Origin: Lepraria neglecta
Taxonomy: Eukaryota > Ascomycota > Lecanoromycetes > Lecanorales > Stereocaulaceae
Reading direction: 5' to 3'
Assembly (NCBI GenBank): GCA_033220425.1
Contig: CM065651.1
Coordinates: forward strand, 3,596,001-3,660,000
Length of the DNA stretch: 64,000 nucleotides
The position numbers were made by a program, and so were the translations under genes. Each line of letters opens with the position of its first letter. Within the stretch, counting starts at the first letter, position 1. Shown in pieces: positions 21,661-31,458 of the stretch. Below the pieces are notes generated by a model, which did not search any database, was not told the DNA's origin, and saw only the letters and a list, made by a program, of their open reading frames with translations.

Positions 21661-22752
21661 TCACTCCCTACCAACAAGTTTGTTGTGCTCTTCTTCTACT
21701 TCTCCAACGCACCCTGTTATCTCAATCCCGTCCTAGTACTCATTAGCCATCTTCCTCTGTGCATGTGGGTCTCGGATGAGTCTTACCGGAACTCCCGTTG
21801 GCTCGAAGCTATTCACCATTCTACTCTCGTAGACAAGATTCTGATTCCCTTTTATCTCCGTGCTCAGCTTTTCTTTCCCTTCCCATTTCTGGTATTGACA
21901 TCTCCACCTGCTACCAAAGACAGCGGTATCGGCACCACTCGTATTCCTTATTTTGGCCAGACCTTGTTTCACTTGAACAGTGCTGGGGACGTACTCGAGA
22001 TAGGGTGGATTTCCTGGCTTATTGATATTATCTGCAGCCATAACTGTGCCAGGAGTCACCAGCTTGAGATGCTCGCAAAGCTTGAGATACGTCGTATAGG
22101 CCGGCTTGTAATGATCAAGGAACATCAAATCGATGTGTTTTAAGGCACTACTCGCGTGGAGTCTTTTGATGGAATCTGCGCTGGAGCCTACAACGACTTT
22201 GACGATGTCGCTCAGTCCGGCCAGGTCTACCAGAGATATGATCACAGCTGCGAATTCCGGACTCCTTTCGAGGCTGAAATATCTTTTCCCATCAGCTTTC
22301 CTTACGGCATCGCCGAACAATAATGCGTCTACTCAGACATGGTGTGAGAAGAACTCATACACAATTGGACAGACAGAAATGCATGACTGACTGACCGAAT
22401 ACCCGACATACCCACCCAACTCAACCATGGCCTCAGGCTTCTGCTCTGCGATCAAGTCCGCAACTATTCGCCCCTTATCATCGCCTACGTTCATCCAATA
22501 CTTCTTTGTACGCCCATATTCGTCAATTGCTTTCAGTACTCCCTGAGGAGAACCCCGGATCTGTTTTATGGAACGATGGCCGTATACGAAATGCAATAAC
22601 TCGATCTCCCGACCATCGTCAAATTGGAAAATATATGATTAGCTCAGCGGTGGGACATTCCCTCTCATACTCACAAACGCCGTGCCCTCTTCCTCTTGCG
22701 CTTGGTATGCTTTCTTCTCGTCAAAATCGTTGGCCTCTATGGCTTGAAGCAT
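21661..22752 (-). CDS. mysB: COMT-like O-methyltransferase, MysB type (mycosporine pathway), splice sites doubtful
   Basis: In the mycosporine pathway this enzyme methylates desmethyl-4-deoxygadusol to 4-deoxygadusol. The body reads LHFVYGHRSIKQIRGSP, SAM motif MVELGGYVGYS, LLFGDAVRKADGKRYFSLE, LMFLDHYKPAYTTYLKLCEHL (metal/SAM acidic motif) and TVMAADNINKPGNPPYLEY. The C-terminus is completed by a last exon 21732-21661 (DGIEITGCVGEVEEE) behind a clean GTAAGA donor at 21786. The start is AUG 22752. Two 3' splice sites look damaged. After donor 22674 the expected acceptor before FDDGREIE has no AG; the nearest usable AG would delete about five residues. After the donor near 22402 the only AG would add about two residues inside the SAM-binding region. 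The gene may therefore be decaying. It is divergent from the broken mysA-like gene. Confidence 0.75.
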
Positions 22753-23868
22753 GATTGAGTCTTTTTCTGCTCCAAACAATAGCTTTATCCTCTGCTTTCT
22801 ATGGCCTTTTTCTACGAAGCTGTTCTTGAGTTCTTAATTTTTCTTACGAAAGATGACGCAAACGGCAAATACCATGCTAGATCTTGAGTCGGTAACACAA
22901 AAAGGTTTCTAGGGTACAGGAATGGTATGGTGGTGCACAATGGCGTAGGATGGATCACCCTTTTAACACGCCCCTCAATTAGCCTTCCCTTGGAGGAAAC
23001 CCAAGCTGTGATGCGCTCACACAAAAAATCAAGGAAGGTGTCAGAGAGTGCATTTCCGGTTGGATCTCCGCTACGCCTATTCGTCTTATAAAAACGGTCA
23101 TTACGAGTTGCCCTTTCAGTCCTACGTTCGCATAATCATCTTGCCGAAATTGCTGAATTGAGAATGTCAACGGCGCTGCTTTCAACGATCTAGAACCTTG
23201 TTTCAGAACCAATCCAATCTACCCGAAATCTGGCACCAGGCGCCCGGTAATCTGATTTTGTGGGGATCCTCCTGCCAAACGTGCATCACCGAGTTCATGA
23301 TGTAAACATGCATTCTATCGTTAATTAAATGGGCCCACGCCGCCAACAGAAAGTTCGAGACCGTTCAGGGATCACCGTGGGCGGAGTAACTTCCGGATAT
23401 CAGAGCCCTGTCTCCACCAATGAGTGTTCTACATCATCACCGTTAGAACCCTTGCCCCAATGACCCAATGTGCCGTCAGTAAGCATGGAGCTAAAGGTGT
23501 ATTGGCCCTTTTTGTGTTATACGGGCATTCCAAATTGAGCGTTGAAGCTTCTGGGAGAATGAGCTAGCGAACAGGAACCTGAAAGCAAAACCCATCAAAC
23601 GCTCACGCCCCTCTTGTTCTAAGGTAAAGGAATCACATAGATCTCGATTGACGTTATCCATTTTGTTGGCATGGTGTCGTGCCAGAACTGCTAGCTTGCG
23701 GGTATACCAAAAGTAAGACGACACGTCAGGCAGGAATAGCTTCGGGCTAAGACTTTATGGACTGATCTCAGCTCCTTTTGCAGAATCCAGGGTTCCAAGA
23801 ATTTCTCCAAATTATTCAAGTACGGAAAGCTTCAGTCCTTGTCTGTACGCGGCTTGCTCAACTTCATA
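22753..23868. promoter_or_regulatory. Divergent region between the mysB-like and mysA-like genes
   Basis: About 1.1 kb separates the two divergent pathway genes, so it likely held their shared control region. Short open frames here are not recognisable. No binding site is claimed. Confidence 0.4.
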
Positions 23869-25524
23869 ATGTCTGATCTCACTGCTACAGTCTCTGAGAC
23901 CAAAAACGGGTTTCATATCGATGGCTACGAAAAAATTCTCATACGATTTCACTTTTCTAGCCGGCGTTTTCAATCCAGAGAACCTTGAATTGGCCGACTG
24001 TTATAGACACTGGGGCGAAGTCCTGGCTGTCACCGACCTGAATGTATAAAATGTCTATGGCGAACAGATCGAAAGGTATTTCGAGCACTACGGGCTGGAC
24101 CTCAAGGTTCACAAGACCAAAATTGGAGTGAAAGCGAAGACTATCCCTACTTTCTTGAGCATTGTGGACTCCATGACGGAATTTGGGATTTATCGAAAGT
24201 TACTCGCCATACTTTCGGCTCACTAAAGTCATTATGAACGCAGCCATAAATACTGACTGTGATAGGAACCAGTCCTAGTCGTTGGAGGAGGTCTCGTGAC
24301 TGACGTTGCTGGGTAATAAAAGCCGTAATTGCTAGAGATTACATCAAGGCACTCTGACCCATTAATCTCCCAATGGCTGTGGTTAGCAGACCTTTCAAGC
24401 TAACCGTTTTGTGACTTTGCAGATTCGCTTGTGCCGCCTACCGCAGGAACACCAACTACATTCGAGTTCCGACCACTGTCATTGGTCTGATAGACGCATC
24501 AGTGTCGATCAAAGTGGCTGTCAACTATGGCAACTATAAGAATCGACTTGGTGCCTATCATGCACCTATGCACACCTTCCTCGACTTTACCTTCCTCCGC
24601 ACCCTACCCACCGCACAGCTCAGAAATGGTTTTGCGGAGTTGATCAAGATATCCACATGTTCACATCTGGATACATTCAATCTATGGGACATGTACTACG
24701 AGGAGCTGATCGACACTGGTTTTGGACGAACCAATGGCTTGTCAGAGGAAGTCCGCGCTGCGGCAAACAAAATCAAATCGAGAAGGCATCCACGAGATGC
24801 TCAAGCTCGAGACACCAAACCTTCACGAGATTGGCTTGGACCGGGTAACCGCATATGGGCATACGTGAGTTGCTCGTCCATCCAGAAATTCCGTGGACAT
24901 TAACATGGGTATAGATGGTCGCCTATGCATGAGCTCGTTCTCAAACACCTCTTCGTCACGAACACATAATAATAATCGATATAGCCTATTCAGCCACACT
25001 GGCCAATAGTCGGAGACTAATCAGCGACGCTGAAGATCGTCGTATCCTCAACCTCTTCTCCCGTGTTGGCCTAGCAATGGATCATCCCCAATTCGATGAA
25101 GCTATTCTCGACAAGGGGACCGCAGCCATCCTGAAGACAAGGGGATGGCAAGCTACGCGCTGCCGTACCCAGCCCAAGCGGCTTATGTGTCTTCCTCAAT
25201 AATGTCGATGCCAAAGAGCTTAATGCAGCATTACTAAGACATAAGAAACTTATGAGAGAATATCCACGCAATGGCGAGGGTGTCGAAGCTTTCGTCGATG
25301 CTAGCGATACTGGCTATACCGACAATAACGAGTCTGAGGTCAAAGCTCTGGAGACCACAGCTACGAGGGCTAGAAGTTTGAATGGGAACGGTGGTATCCA
25401 CGGAGGAAGCGTACCGAATGGGCATGTAAATGGGACCAATGGAGTGAAGGAGAAACTCGCCAATGGCTCTGTCGATGATTTGACCAACGGCTCCAATGGA
25501 TATACCAATGGCTCCAGGGCATAG
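23869..25524 (+). pseudogene. mysA: Broken desmethyl-4-deoxygadusol synthase (DHQS-like sugar-phosphate cyclase, MysA type)
   Basis: The intact enzyme converts sedoheptulose 7-phosphate to desmethyl-4-deoxygadusol, the first step to mycosporines. The sequence follows the family closely: MSDLTATVSETKNGFHIDGY, VLVVGGGLVTDVAG (NAD site), [50 protein letters not shown] and the C-terminal ILNLFSRVGLAMDHPQFDEA. The reading frame is broken repeatedly. There is an extra base near 23941, a TAA at 24046-24048, a donor lacking one G near 24204, an extra base near 24776, a frame change near 24940 and an extra G near 25143. Introns at about 24204-24267, 24313-24420 and 24866-24915 are still visible. A Gly/Asn-rich tail ends at 25524. 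Conservation between breaks is high, so loss appears recent. Confidence 0.88.
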
Positions 25525-25955
25525 ATTGGCACAGGTTGAAATCAGCTAGGAAACAGAGATCTCGATTAGCGAGGTTGAGACGACGCAGAGTTTGAATTCA
25601 GGGACCAGGGAATTCGCACATAGCATGTTACCCCATACTGATAGACCTTCTCGAACGGATCCACCTCGAACCGTTGCATCTTTGCCAGTCGCATTGTCTC
25701 CCCTCCTTCATTTGCCCTAGAGCTTTAGCATTATCGTGATGACGCACTTCCGCTTCAAACCCTTCACTTCTTCCCAGCCATCCAATTTGTACATATAACG
25801 CCGGAGGCCCGTCCGCCTCCACCTGACGATAATGCCAATCTTTATGATGAATGACAGACGATTAGAGATGCCATGTCCATGTTAAATACGACCGCGCTTC
25901 TAGCGAGTCCAACACCCCTTGCATCGACCGAACCCTTCCGCCGCGCCTACCAAGA
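25525..25955. other. Gap between the mysA-like pseudogene and the ATP-grasp gene
   Basis: About 430 bp. An alternative AUG frame starting near 25879 (MSMLNTTALLASPTPL) runs toward the ATP-grasp gene but closes in another phase, so it may be an upstream open frame or an old N-terminus. Nothing else is recognised. Confidence 0.4.
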
Positions 25956-27485
25956 ATGGTCACAATCAACTCACCACCCCACCACCACCTCCTCCAAAAC
26001 GCCTCCCTAATCATCTTCTCCATCCTCTTCCTCCCCTCCTCCACCACCCTCCTCTTTCTCAGCTATGCCGTCTCCGAGCTCGTCAGCCCCCAAGCCACCA
26101 CCCGGCACCGCATCCGCAGCAAACGCGGTCCCCATGGCGGCGCGAGCTTCCGCCCACGCACAATCCTCGTCACAGGCGTGGGCATGACCAAAGGCCTCTC
26201 CCTCGCACGAACATTCTACCTCGCAGGCCATAATGTCATCGGCGCGGATTTCCAACCCTACGGTATACCACCCTGCGGTCGCTTCTCGCGCGCTCTACGG
26301 AAATTCTACTCGCTACCGAAGTCGAATGCAGATGATGGAGCGGCTTATTACATCGATGCGCTCCTGCGCATCGTGCAGACGGAAAGAGTGGATCTATGGG
26401 TCAGCTGTTCTGGCGTTGCGTCAGCGGTAGAAGATGGGCAGGCGAAAGAAGTGTTAGAGCGGAGGAGCGATTGCAGGTGTATACAATTCGACGTCCCTAC
26501 CGCCGCAATGCTGCACGAGAAAGACACATTCATAGCCGAAACAGCACGCATGGGGCTACCGGTGCCGGAAACGCATAATGTCACGTCTAGAGCGGCTGTG
26601 CACAAGGTGTTAAATGAGAGTCCGAGGACGAAGAAACGGTATATCATGAAGAGCGTCGGCATGGACAGTAAGAGCCGAGGGAACATGACTGTCTTGCCTA
26701 GACGCACGCTTAGTGAGACGTATGGCCATTTGAGCACTATTCCTATTGCGGAGGATAAACCGTGGGTGTTGCAGGAGTTTGTTAAGGGGAAGGAGTACTG
26801 CACGCATGCTCTTATTGTTCACGGGGAGGTGAAAGCGTTTGTGGCGTGTCCGAGTCTGGAGCTGCTGATGCATTATGAGGCGCTGCCGGCGGACTCGGCG
26901 CTTAGTAAAGCTATGTTACGCTTTACGCAGGAGTTTGTGAGGAGGAGTGGGGGGAGTATGACGGGGCATTTGTCATTTGACTTTCTGATTGAAGAGAGAG
27001 TTACTGAGAAGGGGGCTGAGATGGGGTTGGTGCCTATTGAGTGTAATCCTAGAGCTCATACGGCGGTCGTTTTGTTCCAGGGACAAGAGAAGGAGATGGC
27101 GGAGGCGTATATGAGTGCGCTGAAGGTGCGTAAGAGACTGAATATCAACGGCTGTTCGAATGGGGATGGGGTGGATAAGCAGCCCCTTACGCCGCAACAT
27201 CCACCAGGGTACCACTGGATGGGTCATGACGTTGCCACTCTTCTCGTCTATCCTCTCCTCTTCCTGCTGCTACGGAGGATCACTCTCTCGGAGTATCTGC
27301 AGAACTGCAGGGCATTTTTGGAGTATCTGCTGTTCTGGAAAGACGGTACATACGAGCTTTGGGACCCGCTGCCTGCTTGGTGGCTGTACCATGTTTATTG
27401 GCCTGGGCAGTTCCTGGCTTGCATATTACATGGGAAGAATTGGAGCAGGTTTAATGTTAGTACGATTGAGATGTTTGGATGCTGA
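25956..27485 (+). CDS. mysC: ATP-grasp ligase, MysC type (mycosporine pathway)
   Basis: MysC-type enzymes use ATP to join an amino acid such as glycine to 4-deoxygadusol, giving mycosporine-glycine. This is a single open exon of 509 residues. A hydrophobic N-terminal segment (about residues 15-40) may be a membrane anchor. The pre-ATP-grasp fold has TILVTGVGMTKGLSLARTFY and NVIGADF. The ATP-grasp core follows, with HEKDTFIAETARMGLPVPET, RYIMKSVGMDSKSRGNM, PWVLQEFVKGKEYCTHALI, HLSFDFLIEE and the metal-binding block VPIECNPRAHTAV. A C-terminal extension of about 110 residues carries another hydrophobic run (LLVYPLLFLLLRRI) and YELWDPLPAWWLYH. No break is seen even though the upstream pathway gene beside it is dead. 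Substrate in this organism is inferred from neighbours. Confidence 0.85.
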   Translation: MVTINSPPHHHLLQNASLIIFSILFLPSSTTLLFLSYAVSELVSPQATTRHRIRSKRGPHGGASFRPRTILVTGVGMTKGLSLARTFYLAGHNVIGADFQPYGIPPCGRFSRALRKFYSLPKSNADDGAAYYIDALLRIVQTERVDLWVSCSGVASAVEDGQAKEVLERRSDCRCIQFDVPTAAMLHEKDTFIAETARMGLPVPETHNVTSRAAVHKVLNESPRTKKRYIMKSVGMDSKSRGNMTVLPRRTLSETYGHLSTIPIAEDKPWVLQEFVKGKEYCTHALIVHGEVKAFVACPSLELLMHYEALPADSALSKAMLRFTQEFVRRSGGSMTGHLSFDFLIEERVTEKGAEMGLVPIECNPRAHTAVVLFQGQEKEMAEAYMSALKVRKRLNINGCSNGDGVDKQPLTPQHPPGYHWMGHDVATLLVYPLLFLLLRRITLSEYLQNCRAFLEYLLFWKDGTYELWDPLPAWWLYHVYWPGQFLACILHGKNWSRFNVSTIEMFGC

Positions 27486-27706
27486 AAGGGGGATGGATGT
27501 ACTTATGATGGGATATGTTGATATGATAAGCATCAGCCTTTCTATGCCTGCACATAAATCGAGACTTCTGGTATCAATCCAGGACACTTTCAGAAAATTC
27601 CGTTTCCATACGTAGATGGCATTAGATGTCAACAAATGCTTGAACTCCAAGCAATGCAGCGCAATGCCTCGTGACATCACTTCACACTCTGTCCTCCCGA
27701 ATATCT

Positions 27707-28305
27707 TTACTTCTCCAAATGTGCATTAATCTCCATCAACAACCCTGCCAGTTCCCCTTCATTTCCTTTAACCTCCAAGCCTTGCCTGACCCATAATTGC
27801 GCCTCCTCCCACCTCCCCATCTCACACAAACACCTCCCCCTCCTCCACCACGCCTTCCCATTCTCCGCCCTCTTCATCTCCACACTCGTCTCCCCATCCG
27901 CCGCCCCCTCGGCCCACATCTGCGCCACCATATACGCCTGCGCCCGATTCGCATACAGCACTCCCGCCTCCTCTCTCACTAACTGCGCTGGCTCCCATGT
28001 TGGTCGCCCCAAAGCCATTTCTATGCCGTAGGTGTAGAGTTTTATCGCTTCTTGCGCTTGTGCTGTCGTCGGGGAGGATTTCGAGCGGAGGGAGGCGTTG
28101 CCTTGGTCGCGCATTTTTTGGATTTGGGCGGAGCGCTTTGGGTTGGTGGGGAGGGGGGCGGGGGGACTTGGTTTGGTTGGGAGAGGAGGGCTCGGTGCAG
28201 CGTGTGGAGGGTTGTGAGGGATGAGTCTAGGGTGCTGTCGGGGGAGGAGATGGCTTTCGAGGTGGGGTCGATTTGCAGGGGGAGGAGGGTGAATGTTTCG
28301 TCCAT
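27707..28305 (-). CDS. sec72: Sec72-like TPR protein of the ER translocon, with apparent frameshift
   Basis: Sec72 is a cytosolic TPR subunit of the Sec62/63 complex that helps post-translational import into the ER. The N-terminal part reads MDETFTLLPLQIDPTSKAIS and HTLHRALLSQP. The C-terminal part reads AQIQKMRDQGNASLR, AIKLYTYGIEMALGRPTWEP (TPR), YANRAQAYMVAQMWAEGAAD, KAWWRRGRCLCEMGRWEEA and ends at 27707. The two parts are in different frames. They meet in a C6-G-C6 tract at about 28156-28170 (minus strand), and one additional C there would restore a continuous frame, making this an apparent one-base loss. Homopolymer miscall is as likely as a true mutation. Without that change translation would run out of frame after about 55 residues. 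Length would be about 200 residues, normal for fungi. Confidence 0.8.
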
Positions 28306-29291
28306 TGTGGTGGTGGTGGTCGTCGTCGTGGAAGGGCGAAAGGTGGAGGGCGGAGGTGTCTCCTAGGGGGGTAGGGAAGCTGGGTCCAAGCCTACCGGAG
28401 CTAGTAGAGCTGTGGTGGAAGATCCGTTGAGCGCAGAGTATGTAGCTGCTGCTCTACAGTGCGCTCCAAATAGTTGCAGAGATCAGCGCCCTACTGGTAT
28501 CACGGAGGTCGCTCCTGGACGAGCGAGATCGATTTGACTAGCTTGATATGCCGAATCCTGATAGGCTGGTGGATAGTCCTCAGTATGATGAGTGAACAAT
28601 AAATCGCGTTTCGGTCGGGCCAAATACTGCCAAGCCTCGCCAGGGAAAGCCACAACGCTTGGAGAGCTGCTAGCGCTGCTTATAAACGACTTTGATCTTG
28701 AGTCAGCGCATTGAGTTTTGGCAGCAGAATCTTCTACCTACCCAGCCAAAGCAACGAGCAGTGCTTGCTTACGGGACATCGCTATCGAACCCCATCGAAG
28801 AAGTTTCGATAGTTCCTGCCATGAGGTGACTCATAGCCGGACTTTGGATTTCACCGACTGTTGCGTCGTCTTGGCTGTGGATTTCAGATTTCAGCACTGT
28901 CGGTGATAGGTGATAGGTAATTAGTGAGCACGATCTGCTGTCAGATCCCTGTCGGACGAAGGTACCGACACGTTTTGCGCTAGGATATTGTGGAAGCCTT
29001 TGCTCCTTCGACCGCTTTGAACAAGGGTCTTACCTCCCATACTTCCCTTTGGCTGAATGACAGCGCTGACTGCGCGCCTGCATTATCAAGCAATTTTGAA
29101 GACTGAAGAGTAATCATTTAACCAGAAGTATTATTTAACTGTCTTGCTCTTCTGCAATATTCCATCTATTAATCCGGTCTTGCGTATTGGTGGCCTTCTT
29201 GACCGAACCATCTGATACTGTTTCCCATAGGTCATCAACCCCTGCTAATTGACTCTCTCGTTCTTGTCGAGATACTCAACATCTTTCCATT
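28306..29291. promoter_or_regulatory. Divergent region between sec72 and the MFS pump
   Basis: Almost 1 kb between two divergent starts. A GTG/GTC tract at about 28305-28330 lies at the sec72 start. I recognise no gene or defined regulatory motif. Confidence 0.4.
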
Positions 29292-31103
29292 ATGTCAGAC
29301 TTAATGCGTGAAGCGCCCATTGGGCAATTTCTTCGATTCGTCACAAAAAACAAAGTCTTCAAGTATCCCGAAGAACTTCCAGGATTTCAACTCCCAGAGG
29401 CTTACAATACTATGCTCAATGAGCATTCAAATGAGAAACTCGGACCATCGCGCTCTGACTCAGAGAATGCCGGCGCAGAGGAGGCACTCGAAGCAGCGGA
29501 TGCTCTGCCTGAACTCAAGCATCATGTTACGACTCGTAGCATCAGATCCGGCGATGTTGAGCATGCGGTTGCCTTGAGACGCACCAGGACCCGAGAAAGC
29601 ACCAGACCTTACACGGAAGAGCGATTGGAAGTGGAAGCAGAGTTTGCGATCGAACGCACAAAGTCAGTAGCAATCATGCCAACAAAGACATCAGACGGGA
29701 CTATCCTAGTCGACTGGTACGCCTCCGATGATCCAGCAAATCCGCAAAATTGGTCCAACAAAAAGCGTTTCTTCGTCTCACTCATCATCTGCATGTATAC
29801 ATTTGCCGTCTACACCGGCTCTGCAATCTACACATCCAGCGAACAAGGAGTGATGAACCAATTCGGCGTCTCTGCTACCGACGCCTCTCTCCCCCTCTCC
29901 CTCTACGTCCTCGCCTACGGCATTGGCCCCCTCCTCTTCGCCCCACTGTCCGAATTCCCAATTGTCGGCCGCTCGCCAGTCTATACCATCACCTTCCTAA
30001 TATTCGTCATCCTCAGCATCCCCACCCCGCTGGTCAACAACTTCGCCGGGCTCCTCGTTCTCCGTTTCCTGCAAGGCTTCTTCGGCAGCCCCTGCCTCGC
30101 TAATGGTGGCGCAACAATGCAAGACATGTACTCCCTCCTCTATCTTCCCTACGCGCTCACCCTCTGGGTCTCAGCCGCCTTCTGTGGTCCCGCTCTTGGC
30201 CCGCTCTTATCTGGCTTCGCCGTCATGGCTAAGGGCTGGCGCTGGTCGCTCTGGGAAATCCTCTGGATCGCCGGGCCCGTCTTCATCCTCATGTTCCTCT
30301 TCGTTCCTGAGACTTCCACACCCAACATCCTTCTCCGCCGTGCCAATCGCCTGCGTGCACTAACCGGCGACAGCCGCTTGAAGTCCCAGTCCGAAATCGA
30401 CCAAAAGGGTCTCAAGCCCTCTGCCGTCGCTCTCGATGCTTTGATCAAACCTATAGAAATTACAATCAAGGATCCAGCTATTGCCTTCGTGAACATGTAC
30501 ACCGCCCTCGTTTACGGAATTTACTACTCCTTCTTCGAGGTCTTCCCCCTCGTCTACCCGGTCTACTATGGCTTCTCCCTCGGTATCATCGGCGTCGTCT
30601 TCACTTGTGTCCTCGTCTCTTGCGGTGTTGGTATTGCGATATACTGCTCGTATTTGAACTGGTACCTTATCCCGGATATCATGAAGAATGGCCTCCGTGC
30701 GCAGGAGCACAGACTAGTACCTGCCCTCATCGCGGCTTTCGGCCCTCCAATCGGTCTATTCATCTTTGCTTGGACGGCTAATCCAACGATTCATTGGATC
30801 GCACCGACCATCGGCATCACCATCTATGGAGCCAGCGTTTTCGTCGTCATGCAATGTATCTTCGTCTACGTCCCGCTCTCATACCCTCAATACGCCGCTT
30901 CCCTCTTCGCCGGAAACGATTTCTTCCGCTCGGCTCTGGCTTGTGGTAGCATTCATTTCGCAAGACCATTGTTCATCAATGTGGGCATCCATAAGGGTGT
31001 TTCTGTGTTGGCTGGATTGAGCACGATGGGTGTGATTGGTATGTTTGTGCTTTATTACCTGGGTGCGAAGTTGAGGTCGAGATCGAAGTTTGCGCAGAAT
31101 TGA
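29292..31103 (+). CDS. MFS drug:H+ antiporter (DHA1; Tpo1/Flu1 type)
   Basis: A plasma-membrane proton antiporter of the class that exports polyamines and azoles in yeasts; the substrate here is unknown. One exon, 603 residues. A hydrophilic N-terminus of about 155 residues precedes DGTILVDWYASDDPANPQNW, the family signature just before TM1. Twelve hydrophobic segments follow. Motif A appears as LLFAPLSEFPIVGRSPVY and the antiporter motif C region as ALTLWVSAAFCGPALGPLLSG. A central loop with RRANRLRALTGDSRLKSQSE joins the halves. The end is basic (KLRSRSKFAQN). The AUG at 29292 follows a TC-rich leader (CATCTTTCCATTATG). The gene is intact and divergent from sec72. Confidence 0.93.
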   Translation: MSDLMREAPIGQFLRFVTKNKVFKYPEELPGFQLPEAYNTMLNEHSNEKLGPSRSDSENAGAEEALEAADALPELKHHVTTRSIRSGDVEHAVALRRTRTRESTRPYTEERLEVEAEFAIERTKSVAIMPTKTSDGTILVDWYASDDPANPQNWSNKKRFFVSLIICMYTFAVYTGSAIYTSSEQGVMNQFGVSATDASLPLSLYVLAYGIGPLLFAPLSEFPIVGRSPVYTITFLIFVILSIPTPLVNNFAGLLVLRFLQGFFGSPCLANGGATMQDMYSLLYLPYALTLWVSAAFCGPALGPLLSGFAVMAKGWRWSLWEILWIAGPVFILMFLFVPETSTPNILLRRANRLRALTGDSRLKSQSEIDQKGLKPSAVALDALIKPIEITIKDPAIAFVNMYTALVYGIYYSFFEVFPLVYPVYYGFSLGIIGVVFTCVLVSCGVGIAIYCSYLNWYLIPDIMKNGLRAQEHRLVPALIAAFGPPIGLFIFAWTANPTIHWIAPTIGITIYGASVFVVMQCIFVYVPLSYPQYAASLFAGNDFFRSALACGSIHFARPLFINVGIHKGVSVLAGLSTMGVIGMFVLYYLGAKLRSRSKFAQN

Positions 31104-31458
31104 GTGGGAGTTGGATGACGATTTTCACCGATTGGATTTCTGGGAAATGAGGATTTACTTCTCGAGATGTCGTTATGATTGGATGTAATAGAGATATCTT
31201 GGATGAGAATCTTGGCGGTGATTGTGCAGTGCAAAGGTGTTGGGGTTGGATGTGTTCATAGATGATAACGAACTTAATAGACTATCCATACCTCACTTGC
31301 TCATGAATTGATACGCTAAACTTGGTATCTTTGCTTTCGTCCCAACATTAAATCAAAGCCGTGAATATCCAGGCGAAATGACAGATTTGCCCACTTGGTA
31401 AGATTCTTCAGCTGTCGGCCGTATTGAATCAATCTACTCCACCTCCAACTTCACCACT

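Noticed and set aside
26007-26255. Acidic, Glu/Gly-rich minus-strand frame
   Set aside because: Antisense of the N-terminal coding part of the ATP-grasp gene.
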